13,017 nucleotides of DNA from Conidiobolus incongruus B7586 (Eukaryota > Entomophthoromycota > Entomophthoromycetes > Entomophthorales > Conidiobolaceae). Shown piece by piece: positions 1 through 9,753 of this stretch. Where the stretch lies: the NCBI GenBank assembly GCA_000697335.1, contig JNEM01014267.1, forward strand, positions 1 through 13,017, written 5' to 3'. The notes beneath the pieces were generated by a model. The model saw only the letters and a program-made list of their open reading frames with translations, made no database searches and was not told the DNA's origin. The position numbers and the translations under genes are program-made. The first letter of the stretch is position 1. Each line of letters opens with the position of its first letter.

Positions 1-1625
1 GAATAATAATATTTTTAACTTAAAATTATTATTAAATTATTTTATTAGGAATAACTTGAAATTAAAATGAAAATATTAAGTAAATAAAATATATATATTA
101 CCCTAAGGAACAATTTTATTAAAAATAGTATTTTTAATTTCCAATGAAAAGATTATAATAAATTTATATATATTAATTATTATAGTTTTTAATATAAAAT
201 TATCTTTAAAATTTATAAAAATAAATTTAAAATTTGTCAATATAATTAATATTTAAATTAAACTATTAATAATAAGTATAAAAATATTTATATATATTAT
301 ATTAGTTAATAAATAATATTACTTTAATTACTAATGATTAAATTATTAATTAAATGAATATATTTTCTTATTTTAGTCTTATTTGTTAAAGTTTAATTTT
401 AATTCAATATCATTTTATAACTTTAAATATTCCATTTAAGGATTATAACAAAAAACATAAAATAGAAGAGTAAAATATTATATATAGACGGATATAAATT
501 ACATTAATTATTGGAAATCTAATGAAAATAATAAGGTTATTAATTCTTGGTAATAATAGAATATCAATATAATCAATCAAACTAGTAATCATATTACACT
601 AAACTCAGCTTAAACACTGTCCAATTATCCTTTTAATTATGCTCTTAATTTTTATTTTCTAATCAACTTATTAATTTTAATTTGATTTTGATAATTTTTC
701 ATAATCTAATAATTATATTAATCAAAATATATAATTGTGATATGTAGTTAGTTCAGAATAAACAATTAAAAACATGAAATATTATTATTCCCAGAACTCC
801 ATGACATTTATTATTATTCCTTCATCGGTATAGTTATTAAAACGCGTATTGATTCAGAATATTTCAGTAATATTGTTTCACTTTTTATTTAGTCAAAGCC
901 TTTTTACCCATCCAACCAGATAATATGGTGACTATATAATAAATATATGATATTAAATTACTCACAAATTTGAGGACCAATCCCCTAACAATATTGATAC
1001 TATTTTAATTTGTGAGATAAAAAAATATTAGTAACAATAATAGAATTTTTGATTGAAATTAATAAAATTCAAGTTAGTATATTAGATTACAGCTAATATT
1101 TGAAATCAAATTCAGTTCTAAAACCTCGAATTTTAATGAAAAAATCCTATATTCAAATATCAGATGAAATATTTTAAAAATCAAGTTGTAAATTTCATTT
1201 TAATCAGAAAACACTTATTATTAATTAACATATATCTAAATATATTGAATAAAACATTCTTATAATGTATAGTAATATTTTCAAGACAAAATGATTTAAT
1301 TATATGCTTTTATTTGGTGTCTATAATTCATAAAAATTTAGACAAAATCATTTAATCCATAAAGTTCAACATTAAAAATTAATTCTTTTTTGACAATATA
1401 AATTTAAGTAAAATTTAGCTGAATATGGTTAATTAATTAATCAGAATTTTAATATTATTGAATGAGGGAAAGAATTCATAGAAATTTTAACAGAGGTTAA
1501 ATATTTAAAAAATTGAATATATATATATATATAGAAATTAAATATAGAAATGAATTAAATTGTTAAGTATGGATAAATAATTTGTAAAAATTGAAGAAAT
1601 TGAAATTAGAATAAAATCATTGGTA
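1..1625. other. AT-rich spacer, no gene seen
   Basis: Both strands are dense in stops, and only short chance reading frames are present. The stretch about 780-1020 is slightly richer in G+C but shows no coding frame, tRNA or recognisable RNA. A short AT dinucleotide run lies at 1517-1533. It is downstream (3') of the minus-strand CNOT11-like gene, so its right edge probably carries that gene's 3' UTR; I could not identify a clear poly(A) signal there. Confidence 0.75.
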
Positions 1626-2997
1626 TTAGGGTTGATGATTCTGCTTTACTGACTGATTTTGAGGGGATAGATGAGCAGATATTAATTCGAACAATTTTGT
1701 CACGCCAGGCAATTGAGCGAAGGGTGTGGCGAAGTTCTCCATTTCCGTAATGCTGCCGAACACACGTTCCATCCAGCTGCTCTCGAGAATCACGATAAAG
1801 AATTTGCTGATGAGATTCACCTGTTCGCTCTGCTGCGAGTTATCTAGGTTAGAGAATTGACAGTGTGCAATACATTTCGATATAAATTCACGCATGAACT
1901 TCTCGGGAATCCATATGTCTTGGATGACAAATTGGCTCACAAGATCTAAAAGAGGCATCGCTAGGGGCGAGTCCATCAGCATTTTCAGGATGTGTTGGCT
2001 GAAGTCGTGGCCAACCGCACAGTTGTAGTACTCGACAGCGAGAAGTAAATTGTATTTACAGAGGTTTACAAGCTGATCATAAGTGATTAAATTTTCCATC
2101 ATCCAAGGTACTAAACGGTTGATATTAGCTGGTTTGTACATCTCAGCAAGGAAGACTTCCACCTGGCGATCGTTCACCACCTTCTCGTAACATTTTAGCC
2201 ATCCTGCAAAGATGGCTTCATCGGGGATAGGCTCCTCAAATGTGGCAATCGAATGATCCCAAGCAATATCATATATGGGGAGATTGTAATCCAAGAAACC
2301 TAACTCACCCATGAGGAGAGGGGAAGGTTTAGGTATTTCAATAGGATCAAGCGTTTCAACTTCATCCTTAAATTTCTCTAATAACGGATTCTTCAAATTC
2401 AAAATATCTTGTAAAGATTTAATATTATTAAATTGATGATTATTGGACTGTAGTCGCCTTATGGATGAAGCTACGGACCACTTATCAAACTACAACCATT
2501 AACACCATAACCACATCAAAAAAGTATTCAACTTACCTCAATACCTCTATCTGACAAAATGAGAAACAAACTCTTCTCCTTAATAGTCAAATTCAAGTTA
2601 ATACTTTCGTCCTTCTCTCTCTTAACTTCTATATTCTGCGACAAATTATTTAACAAAGTTTGCAATTCTACTAAATAAGGGTGATAAGCTATCGAGTTCT
2701 TGGAATACATTCTAAATAAGGTATATAAACTCAATATCCAAATTTTAATATCTTCGGTAGTTTGGTCTTCCTTCTCATCCTCATCAACTAAAACATTAAT
2801 TACATATGAAAATATATATAGGCTAATAAATTACTGTTATCAATTAACTTAAATAAATATTTAGCTTTAAAATAGTTATCAAAATGAACAGGATGACATA
2901 ATATTGATTCGGCAATACTTGGCAATAGAGTTTTTTCATATTCTAGATTTTGTACTATAATTTCTTTCATTGGATTAGTTTTAATAGGTTTTTCCAT
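1626..2997 (-). CDS. CNOT11: CCR4-NOT complex subunit 11 (CNOT11-like), three exons
   Basis: Predicted 425-residue subunit of the CCR4-NOT deadenylase complex, which shortens mRNA poly(A) tails; in animals CNOT11 joins CNOT10 on the CNOT1 N-terminus. Exons read on the minus strand are 2997-2835, 2787-2537 and 2489-1626. Both introns are 47 nt and GT-AG (donors GTAATT and GTAAGT), and the phases fit exactly. Recognition is by remembered similarity to human CNOT11. Residues 75-92 (LYTLFRMY...HPY) match its LYLLWEMYRTEPLAANPF helix. Residues about 196-215 (GELGFLD...AWDHS) match the start of the C-terminal DUF2363 domain (DELAWLNP...QWDKS). Residues 278-297 and 331-349 (IPEKFMREFISKCIAHC) match LPPEFIHLYISNCISTC. 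The start ATG at 2997 is the first in frame. The linker between the N- and C-terminal domains is much shorter than in human. No alternative family fits as well. Confidence 0.9.
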
Positions 2998-3310
2998 TTT
3001 TGTTTTATATTTTGATTTAAATAAATTAATATTAACAATTATTTTTGAATAAAATTGATGAAGATGATTTAATTGGTTTTAATTTTTTGACTGTTGTTTA
3101 TGGGTTGAGTTATTTTCTTATTGATTTGAATTCGGTTAATATTTATTAATTTTAAAAAGAAAAAAACCAGTAACACAATTCACAATATCGAAAATTAATA
3201 ACATTAATTTTTAATAATATTATATAATTTAATTCACTTTTCCTTTTATAAATTCGATTTTGTTTTCATTATATTCAATATAACTTAAATATGGCTCTAT
3301 TAATATTGAA

Positions 3311-3335
3311 ATGGGTACAATATGTTGTGACCCAT
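3311..3335. promoter_or_regulatory. Imperfect inverted repeat in the divergent promoter
   Basis: Arms ATGGGTACAA (3311-3320) and TTGTGACCCAT (3325-3335) are complementary over 10 bp with a single unpaired G and a 4-nt centre. It sits in the only GC-richer patch of the spacer. The dyad could be a site for a dimeric transcription factor, or a hairpin in a 5' leader; neither is proven. Confidence 0.4.
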
Positions 3336-3474
3336 AAAACCACATATACCTAGAATTCCAAAAAAAAGGGTATTATTAATTATTCATTAAAAACTATTCA
3401 CTACTCCTTAATTCCATTGAATAACACATTTTAAATTTTTCATATAAATATTCTCTAATTAATTATAAAGATCT

Positions 3475-3475
<1 letters not shown>

Positions 3476-3509
<34 letters not shown>
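3476..3509. repeat. (TAA)n microsatellite, about 11 units
   Basis: A perfect 3-bp TAA periodicity runs for 34 nt, about 65 bp before the GT15 gene 1 start codon. This is probably an ordinary simple repeat in AT-rich DNA, and its length may vary among strains or be affected by assembly. Confidence 0.95.
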
Positions 3510-3575
3510 TGATTTAAATAATTCCAATTTTATACTTAATAGCCATATAAATCATATAATTTATTTGTATTCACT

Positions 3576-4817
3576 ATGAATTGGAATTCCATAACCAAAT
3601 CCGATTACTTGGCTAAGAACTCTAAAAAATTTTTAAAATTAACGATATTTGGATTATTTTTACTTTTTACTGTTTTATATCTCAATTTAAAACGTTATGA
3701 GTCTCCGAAGCTACCAAATCCTACCAAAAACGATATGCCTTTGGCTACTTACGGTACGAGAAATATTCGATACGAGAAAGATATGACAACCGAGAGGGTG
3801 AAAGCAGCATTTGTAGTACTCGTACGTAACCAAGAATTACAAGGTTGGCTGAGTAGTATGGACCAACTAGAAAAACGATTTAATAACCGGTACAACTACC
3901 CCTATGTATTTTTAAATGATGGGAACTTTACAGACGAGTTTAAGGATACTGTGAGGAGTAGGACTAAGGCAGAAGTCAAATTTGGTTTAATACCTAAGGA
4001 ACACTGGGGATTTCCGGAATTTATTGACCAATTTAAGGCTGCTGAAAATAGATTTAATAGTAAACATATGGATTATGGTACCAGTGAGAGCTATAGACAT
4101 ATGTGCAGGTAACTATTCAATATATTTGATACTATTGATAGACTAATGAATTCAATTAGATTCGAATCAGGTTTTTTCTTCCGCCATCCCTTATTAAACG
4201 AATATGACTACTATTGGAGGGTGGAACCCGATATCGAATTCTTATGCGATATCGAACCCGATCCGTTTAGATTCATCCATGAAAACGGTATCAAATACTC
4301 GTTTACCATTGCATTGAGAGAAGCTGAAGTCACTATTCCCACACTATGGAAAACTGTATGGAAGTATATCGATAGCAAGAATTTAAGACCAAAATTACCC
4401 AAGGATAACGCTTTGGACTGGATCTCCGATAACAAGGGTAAGACTTACAATAGATGTCACTTTTGGTCTAATTTCGAAATTGCATCGCTAGACCTTTGGA
4501 GGTCTAAAGAGTATATCGAATTCTTTGAATACTTGGACAAGTCTGGAGGTTTTTTCTATGAACGTTGGGGTGATGCGCCAGTGCATACGATCTATGTAGC
4601 ATTGTTTTTGAGTGTGAAGGAGATTTACTTCTTTAACGAGATTGGATACATTCACGACGGTGTCATTCACTGTCCCAAGGATGAGGGGATTAAGGAGAAG
4701 TGCCATTGCGACGCTGGTTATCGAGTTACTACCCTGAATGAGGATCACTCTTGTGTTCCCAAATGGTTGAGGATGAAAAATCATAAAAGTTTATTTAGTT
4801 TTGACAAATATAGCTAA
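3576..4817 (+). CDS. GT15 alpha-1,2-mannosyltransferase (Kre2/Mnt1/Ktr family), gene 1
   Basis: Predicted 396-residue type II Golgi enzyme that transfers mannose from GDP-mannose in alpha-1,2 linkage onto N- and O-linked glycans (family knowledge). Exons are 3576-4108 and 4160-4817; the 51-nt intron is GT-AG with a CTAAT branch-like motif and splits an Arg codon in phase 2. Residues 1-20 are cytoplasmic, about 21-38 form one membrane anchor, and the catalytic domain starts near residue 75 (KAAFVVLVRNQEL). Aligned by memory to yeast Kre2: Y173 (Kre2 Y220) in SESYRHMCR; the EPD metal motif at 200-202 (E247, D249); E284 in FWSNFEI (E329); D316 in ERWGDAPVH (D361); H343 in GYIH (H388). All key residues are present. 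The C-terminal Cys cluster CP...CHC...C is kept. The stem is shorter than in Kre2 (442 residues). The exact donor glycan cannot be told; it could be any KTR-type member. Confidence 0.95.
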
Positions 4818-4840
4818 CCAATTCTTTTAAATTTTGTTCC

Positions 4841-4846
4841 AATAAA
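4841..4846 (+). terminator. Possible poly(A) signal of GT15 gene 1
   Basis: AATAAA lies 24 nt after the stop codon. The hexamer is frequent by chance in DNA this AT-rich, so position is the only support. Confidence 0.3.
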
Positions 4847-5020
4847 ATTTTATAATGATATTTATTCTATTATATATGCTATTATTTTGATTTTCAAAAT
4901 TCGATATAAGTAATTGATTGATAATAATCCCATGAATTTAATTCATTTATTTCAGCATAAACATTAACACATGAGATTTTACATCAATTACCATCAGCAA
5001 CAAATAGATTCAAATAGAAA

Positions 5021-6023
5021 ATGATTTAACACTTAATCAAATCCACGCCACGCAACATCCTACTAAAAACCCTCAATCAATCTCACCTATCACCTCAACT
5101 GATTCAAGTCCGGTACGCAGGCCACAACAAGTGGAGCAAAATCTGACACGCTAAGGGTGCTAAAGATTTAAATCGAGGTACACAATTTGCCAAACTCGGG
5201 CTAGAGATTATTTCGGCAATTAAGTGTGGTGGGGACGATCCAAAATTTAATTTGAAATTGAGCGCACTTCTCGATAAAGCTAAATCTATAGATTTTACTA
5301 AGAAGAATTTGGAGAGTGCTTTTAAAAAAGTATTTAAATTTACATTTGGTGGTATTGAGTTATTGATTTTTGTTTAAGGATTGGGACAAAGTAATGCACC
5401 TATGGATGAAATGGTCTATCAGGGTTACGGTCCTAACGGCGCTAATGTCGTTATGTAATCATTGTTAATACCTTTGACTATATTATTATGTTAATCAATT
5501 ATATATAACTAGTAAAACTGTTACCAACAACAAAAATCGAACTGTCAAAGCTATCCGGTCGATTTTAACTCGTTCAGGGTAATTTCTAACCTATATTGCT
5601 ATAGATATAAGGAATTAATATGGCTATAGTATAGAGGATCTATGACGGATATTTCCTGGATGTTCGAAAAGAAAGGCAAAATCGAATTTAATTTCAATAA
5701 TAAGTTAATCGATAATGAAAAATTAATAGATATGCTCATTGAGTTGGATACTGAAGATTTTGATATTGATATGGAACATCAATCAGCTACTGTAAGTCTT
5801 ATACTATATCTACAGTAACAGTGATAATAATAAATATTAGGTAATTTGTTCATTTGACCAGCTCGGTAAATTGGGACAAAGTCTAAGTTCCAAAACCGAC
5901 TTGGAAATTAAATTACCATTCATGGAACCTTACTACCAGCCCAAAGATGCCATTATGACTGACGAAAACACGGAGGAAGGCCAAACAATTTCAGAATTTT
6001 TGAACAAATTAGAAAATATGTAA
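5021..6023 (+). pseudogene. TACO1: YebC/TACO1 family gene (mitochondrial translation activator), disrupted as given
   Basis: TACO1 (yeast Dpc29) is a YebC-family protein that aids mitochondrial translation. Homologous exons are about 5030-5329, 5379-5454, 5513-5578, 5635-5791 and 5841-6023 (stop TAA). They carry the family hallmarks in order: AGHNKWSKI, HAKGAKD, YQGYGPNG, NNKNRTVKAIR, SGGSM, FEKKG and a closing LPFMEPYYQP segment. Introns 2-4 (58, 56, 49 nt) are GT-AG and keep phase. Three things are wrong. (1) No in-frame ATG heads exon 1: ATG at 5021 is followed two codons later by TAA (5027). (2) TGA at 5144-5146 replaces the Arg/Lys between WSKI and HAKG. (3) Removing the obvious 49-nt intron 5330-5378 shifts the frame by one base; a weak alternative donor at 5316 would restore it but delete a conserved helix end. 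The Arg/Leu-rich lead (PRNILLKTL) suits a mitochondrial presequence. Either this is a young pseudogene or the assembly has local base errors; the conservation favours recent damage or error. Confidence 0.8.
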
Positions 6024-6200
6024 GGTGTGGTTCGAATCCATAGTAATATCCAATTTAGTTAGATTATTTATTATCCCATATTTTTCAATTCCTCAATTAG
6101 TAACATACCATCATCTTAAACTAAAACATTAAATTAATAATAAAATTTAAATCTTAAAACACAAAATTATTTTTATTAATTATTTGTTTATTTAAAAAAG

Positions 6201-7434
6201 ATGAAATTTAAAGATGTTAAAAATACTAGAAAACCTACTATAATAAAAATCATATTAAGTTCTTTGGTACTACTGAGTATACTGCTAATTAATTTTCACA
6301 GGTCAGACAATATCGATACCCAATCCATAGTCAAACCAACTGTCAAAGGTACGTCCCGCGTGAATGGTGCCATAGTCGTAGTTTTAAGGAATGACGAGTT
6401 AGAAAATTGGCTTAACACAATGTTACAACTGGAGGACCGATTCAACAAATTACATGAATATCCCTACATCTTTCTAAATTTTGAAAACTTCACTTCCAAC
6501 TTTATGGAGTCTATAAAAACTAAAACTTCGGCAAAAGTTGAATTTGGTGTTATACCTAAAGCGCATTGGCAAGCTCCCGAATGGATTGATTTGGAAAAAG
6601 CTAGTGAAGCCAGGGTTCATTCGGAACCTTTTTCATTCGCTAGAAGTGAATATTATCGACACTTATTCAGGTAAATATATTATACTCTTTATTTTATTTT
6701 GTTTTTCTTGTTAAATATGGTTATTCAGATATCATTCTGGCTACTTCTACAAACATCCCTTACTAAAAAATTACGATTATTATTGGAGAGTTGACCCTGG
6801 TGCGAAATTTACTTGCGATATTAAACCCGACCCCTTAAGGTATTTAGCCGAAAATGATTTAACTTTCGGTTTTAGTTTAGTACCTCGCGAAGACTCTAGA
6901 ACCTTACCGACGTTGTGGCCGAGCGTCCAAGAGTTCTTGAATACGAATGGACATTACAAATTACAACCAAAGGACAATTTATTACAGTTGATTAGTAATG
7001 ACTTTGGAAAGACTTATAACAAATGCTCATTCTGGTCCAATTTTGAAATTGGTAAATTATCCGTATGGAGGTCCGAAACCTATCAAAATTATTTTAATTT
7101 CCTTGATCGTAAAGGAGGATTCTTTTACGAGAGGTGGTCAGACTCAGCCGTACATTCCATATACTTATCGCTGTTCGAAAATAGGCACAAGATTCACTTC
7201 TTCGAGAATATTGGGTACGCTTATGATGATTTATCTCACTGCCCTCGCGACCCTTGGCTCCGATCCAATTGTAATTGCGATCCCTCCCAATTTGGAATGA
7301 TCACTTACTCAGAGCCTTATAGTTGCGTACCTCTCTATCGACGCATTTTCAAAAAGAATCAACTTTTCAGTCTCGATAATTTCGCCATCTATAACAATTT
7401 AGTTGTAGGTATTGGTGATAATGGAGTACCTTAA
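6201..7434 (+). CDS. GT15 mannosyltransferase-like protein, gene 2, with altered metal site
   Basis: Predicted 391-residue type II membrane protein of the Kre2/Mnt1 family. Exons are 6201-6670 and 6729-7434. The 58-nt GT-AG intron splits the same Arg codon in the same phase as in gene 1, which indicates duplication. The membrane anchor is about residues 13-31; the catalytic-type domain starts near 54 (VNGAIVVVLRNDEL). Retained: Y152 (Kre2 Y220), E263 in FWSNFEI (E329), D295 (D361) and the C-terminal Cys cluster (CP, CNC, SC). Changed: EPD has become DPG at 179-181 (E247 to D, D249 to G), H388 is Y322, the Cys of YRHMCR is F156, E281 is S213, and GDAP has become SDSA. In Kre2 E247 and H388 hold the Mn ion, so this copy may be inactive, metal-independent or of altered specificity. 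The reading frame is intact over the whole length, which argues for selection on the protein. AATAAA occurs at 7499-7504 downstream. Confidence 0.9.
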
Positions 7435-9425
7435 TTATTTTTAATTATTTCTACCAATTCTTACTAATCATCTTAATCAATTTAATAATTGAATTTAAAA
7501 TAAAATTATTCTTAAGCTTAATTGATATTAAAATGCATTATAATTATTCTTTTTACTTTTCTTTATTTTTATCATTATTTTAATTGATAAAAATTTCAGT
7601 TGTAAATCTAATCAATTTAACAACCTTTTAAAATTACCTCATTTAAAAAATTTTTATATTGATTAATTTACAATTTCATATTATTGACTAATTTTCTCAT
7701 TGATATTGTATTTGATTAATTTGATGAGAATTTTAAAATATTATTTACTAAAATGTCCGCATCTTTGGAATTTTCTTAAATAGGGTTAATTTAAAATATG
7801 CTAGTACAAATTATTTACCTCATTAATTCAGTTGGTAAAATAGAGGGATTCAATTAAAATATATAGAATTTATTAGATTTTTTGAATTATATTCATAATT
7901 AAATATTTTTCAAATTTTTTAGTATCAAAATGTTTTTAAAATAGGCCTATTAACTATATAAAGTTATTACTATTATTATCATAGCTGGAAATTGATTAAA
8001 ACAGCCTTCTTGGAAATGATTGTATAAATATTAAATCTTTTCAATAATGAAAATTTTCATAAAATACAATTTAATACAACACTATATCTGTTATGTGTAC
8101 AATTTTTAACCAAGGTTTCCAAATGCACTAGTGGCAACCTAGCTAGGGAGTTACTGTCAATAATGATGGAGAGCTAGATGTACAATATTGTAATAATTCA
8201 AATTTATAAAATATAAGGAGTTTAAAAAGTATGATAGGAGTTGATATAATGATTTGTAATGTTGAATTTATAATATATTCAAGTAATTTAAGATATAATT
8301 GATTTAAATTATCCATTTTGTCACTAACATATACAGCATACCGTTATATATATTCATCATTTAAAACTATAACACTGAATTCAAAATTGATATATTGTAT
8401 TAGCGAAATTGACCAATATTTTACAATTCTGAATAGCTTGAATTTTTATGTATCTTGCAATTCAAATTGCCAAATATTGAAGAATATTTTTGATATTATA
8501 TAAAATTTACTTTATTTGTTTAAGATCAGAGGATACTATTTATCTAATATATATCGATAATGATCTTTAAAATATATTTGAGATTTAACCTTTAATTAAT
8601 TTGATATATATTAAATCAGTTGAATTAAAATATAACCAATTAAATGTTATATTAAATAAATTGGAAATATAAAAATTTTAGTATTTTTTGTTCTGAATTT
8701 TTATTAATATCAACAAGTAATTTAAAAAATTTTATTATATAATTTAATTTGCTTAAATTTTTGATATTATTTAGAAATTGGTCTATTAGATTTTAATTCA
8801 TAATACTAATATTGGGTGATTTCATTGTTTAATAATTCAATATCTTATTCGATAATTTAAATATTAAAATATAAATTAAATAATATAATTAAAACATGGC
8901 TGATATTTCATCAAACATTTTCCAATATTCATAATGCTATGAAGATACATAGTAAATTAATTAATTTTTCCAATATATTAATAATACTATGTTTATATAA
9001 AACATTTAGTAGTTGATATTTAAATTGAATTACAAATCAGTCTATTGAAAAGAATTTTAAATTAATTATAATATATAAAATTTATTTTTAATAATCACAT
9101 TAGTATTAAAATTAATAAAGATTGGATTATTATTTGGTTTTTATGATTACTTTATTCATATTTTTAAGGTGTTTCATTAAAAAATACAAAAGCATTTCAA
9201 ATTAATAATTTTAATAATTTAAATTTTGGTACATAGTTAAATATATACTACTAATCATTAATCAAATATAGCATTTTCAATTTATTTAATAATATGAAAT
9301 AATAAATCAATATTATAAATTCATATTTTATTCGATTATTTTTATATTTGATAATTTATATATTGTCAATAATCTTTGGAATATTTAGTAAATTTATCAT
9401 TTCATAAATTTTTCAAATATTTTAT
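7435..9425. other. AT-rich spacer, no gene seen
   Basis: Both strands have dense stops. A GC-richer patch at about 8085-8185 includes the palindrome CACTAGTG and the string CTAGCTAG, but it has no start-led frame and no tRNA fold that I can see. An open frame of about 67 codons ending near 8503 has no ATG start and is about what chance gives in this much AT-rich DNA. Confidence 0.7.
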
Positions 9426-9753
9426 TGTGACGAATCAGGTGACCTTCTTCTACCTAATTATTCTTACATCAACATAATGTTAAAGTCCTTTCCCCCTCGC
9501 ATATCAGCTGCTTCCGCTATATATTTTAATTAACTGATGATGAAAGTTATCGGAGAATCCCATAAATCAGCTTACTCACTTCACTGTATATAAAACCCGG
9601 AATTAGAGCTATTCTCGAAGAGAAGAGTTCGATCTGGGTTCTACAAGCTAATTAGCTTAAGCCAATATACCCCTATCTCCCTAGCACTTAGCTGGAATTC
9701 CCCAGATCTCTCTCATGTATCTAAACTACTCTTGATACGGATTTCCGAAGACA
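9426..9753. mobile_element. GC-richer island, possible solo LTR of a retrotransposon
   Basis: A block of about 330 bp stands out sharply from its AT-rich surroundings. It begins TGTGACG and ends GAAGACA, which fits the TG...CA rule for LTR ends. An internal TATA-like box lies at 9587-9595, followed by a structured stretch: hairpin TTCTC/GAGAA at 9612-9624, palindrome AAGCTAATTAGCTT at 9645-9658, paired GATCTGGG/CCCAGATC at 9631-9638 and 9701-9708, and CGGA/TCCG at 9738-9747. I see no convincing target-site duplication, no internal coding region and no second copy in this window, so family and age are unknown. A structured non-coding RNA gene is the main alternative. Confidence 0.3.

Larger units (their letters stand above)
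2998..3575. promoter_or_regulatory. Divergent promoter region between CNOT11 and GT15 gene 1
   Basis: This 578 bp spacer separates two divergently transcribed starts, so it must hold the 5' control regions of both genes. It is AT-rich, with a TAA microsatellite near the GT15 side and a less AT-rich patch about 3290-3360 carrying an inverted repeat. No coding frame is seen. TATA-like strings are too common in this base composition to be called individually. The promoter assignment is inferred from gene orientation only. Confidence 0.55.

Noticed and set aside
1517-1533. AT dinucleotide run as a functional element or origin
   Set aside because: Too short and too common in this base composition to support any function.
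4211-4784. Open frames on the minus strand opposite GT15 gene 1 exon 2
   Set aside because: They are antisense shadows of a strongly supported coding exon.
5330-5378. Intron 1 of the TACO1-like gene read through as coding (retained)
   Set aside because: Reading through gives an in-frame TAA at 5375-5377, and the segment has no counterpart in YebC proteins.
6024-6048. tRNA T-arm-like string with GGTTCGAATCC and a possible 5-bp stem
   Set aside because: No matching acceptor stem, D-arm or anticodon arm upstream, where the sequence is the last exon of the TACO1-like gene. Treated as coincidence.
6998-7300. 100-codon plus-strand frame overlapping GT15 gene 2 exon 2 in another phase
   Set aside because: The overlapping frame encodes conserved GT15 motifs; this one encodes none.
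7820-7850. D-arm-like string TTCAGTTGGTAAAAT
   Set aside because: No box B-like T-arm at the right distance and no acceptor stem; not a tRNA.
8318-8503. Open frame of 61 codons, plus strand
   Set aside because: It has no ATG start (opens at TTG) and no recognisable motif. With stop codons near one in ten in this composition, about one such frame is expected by chance in the desert.
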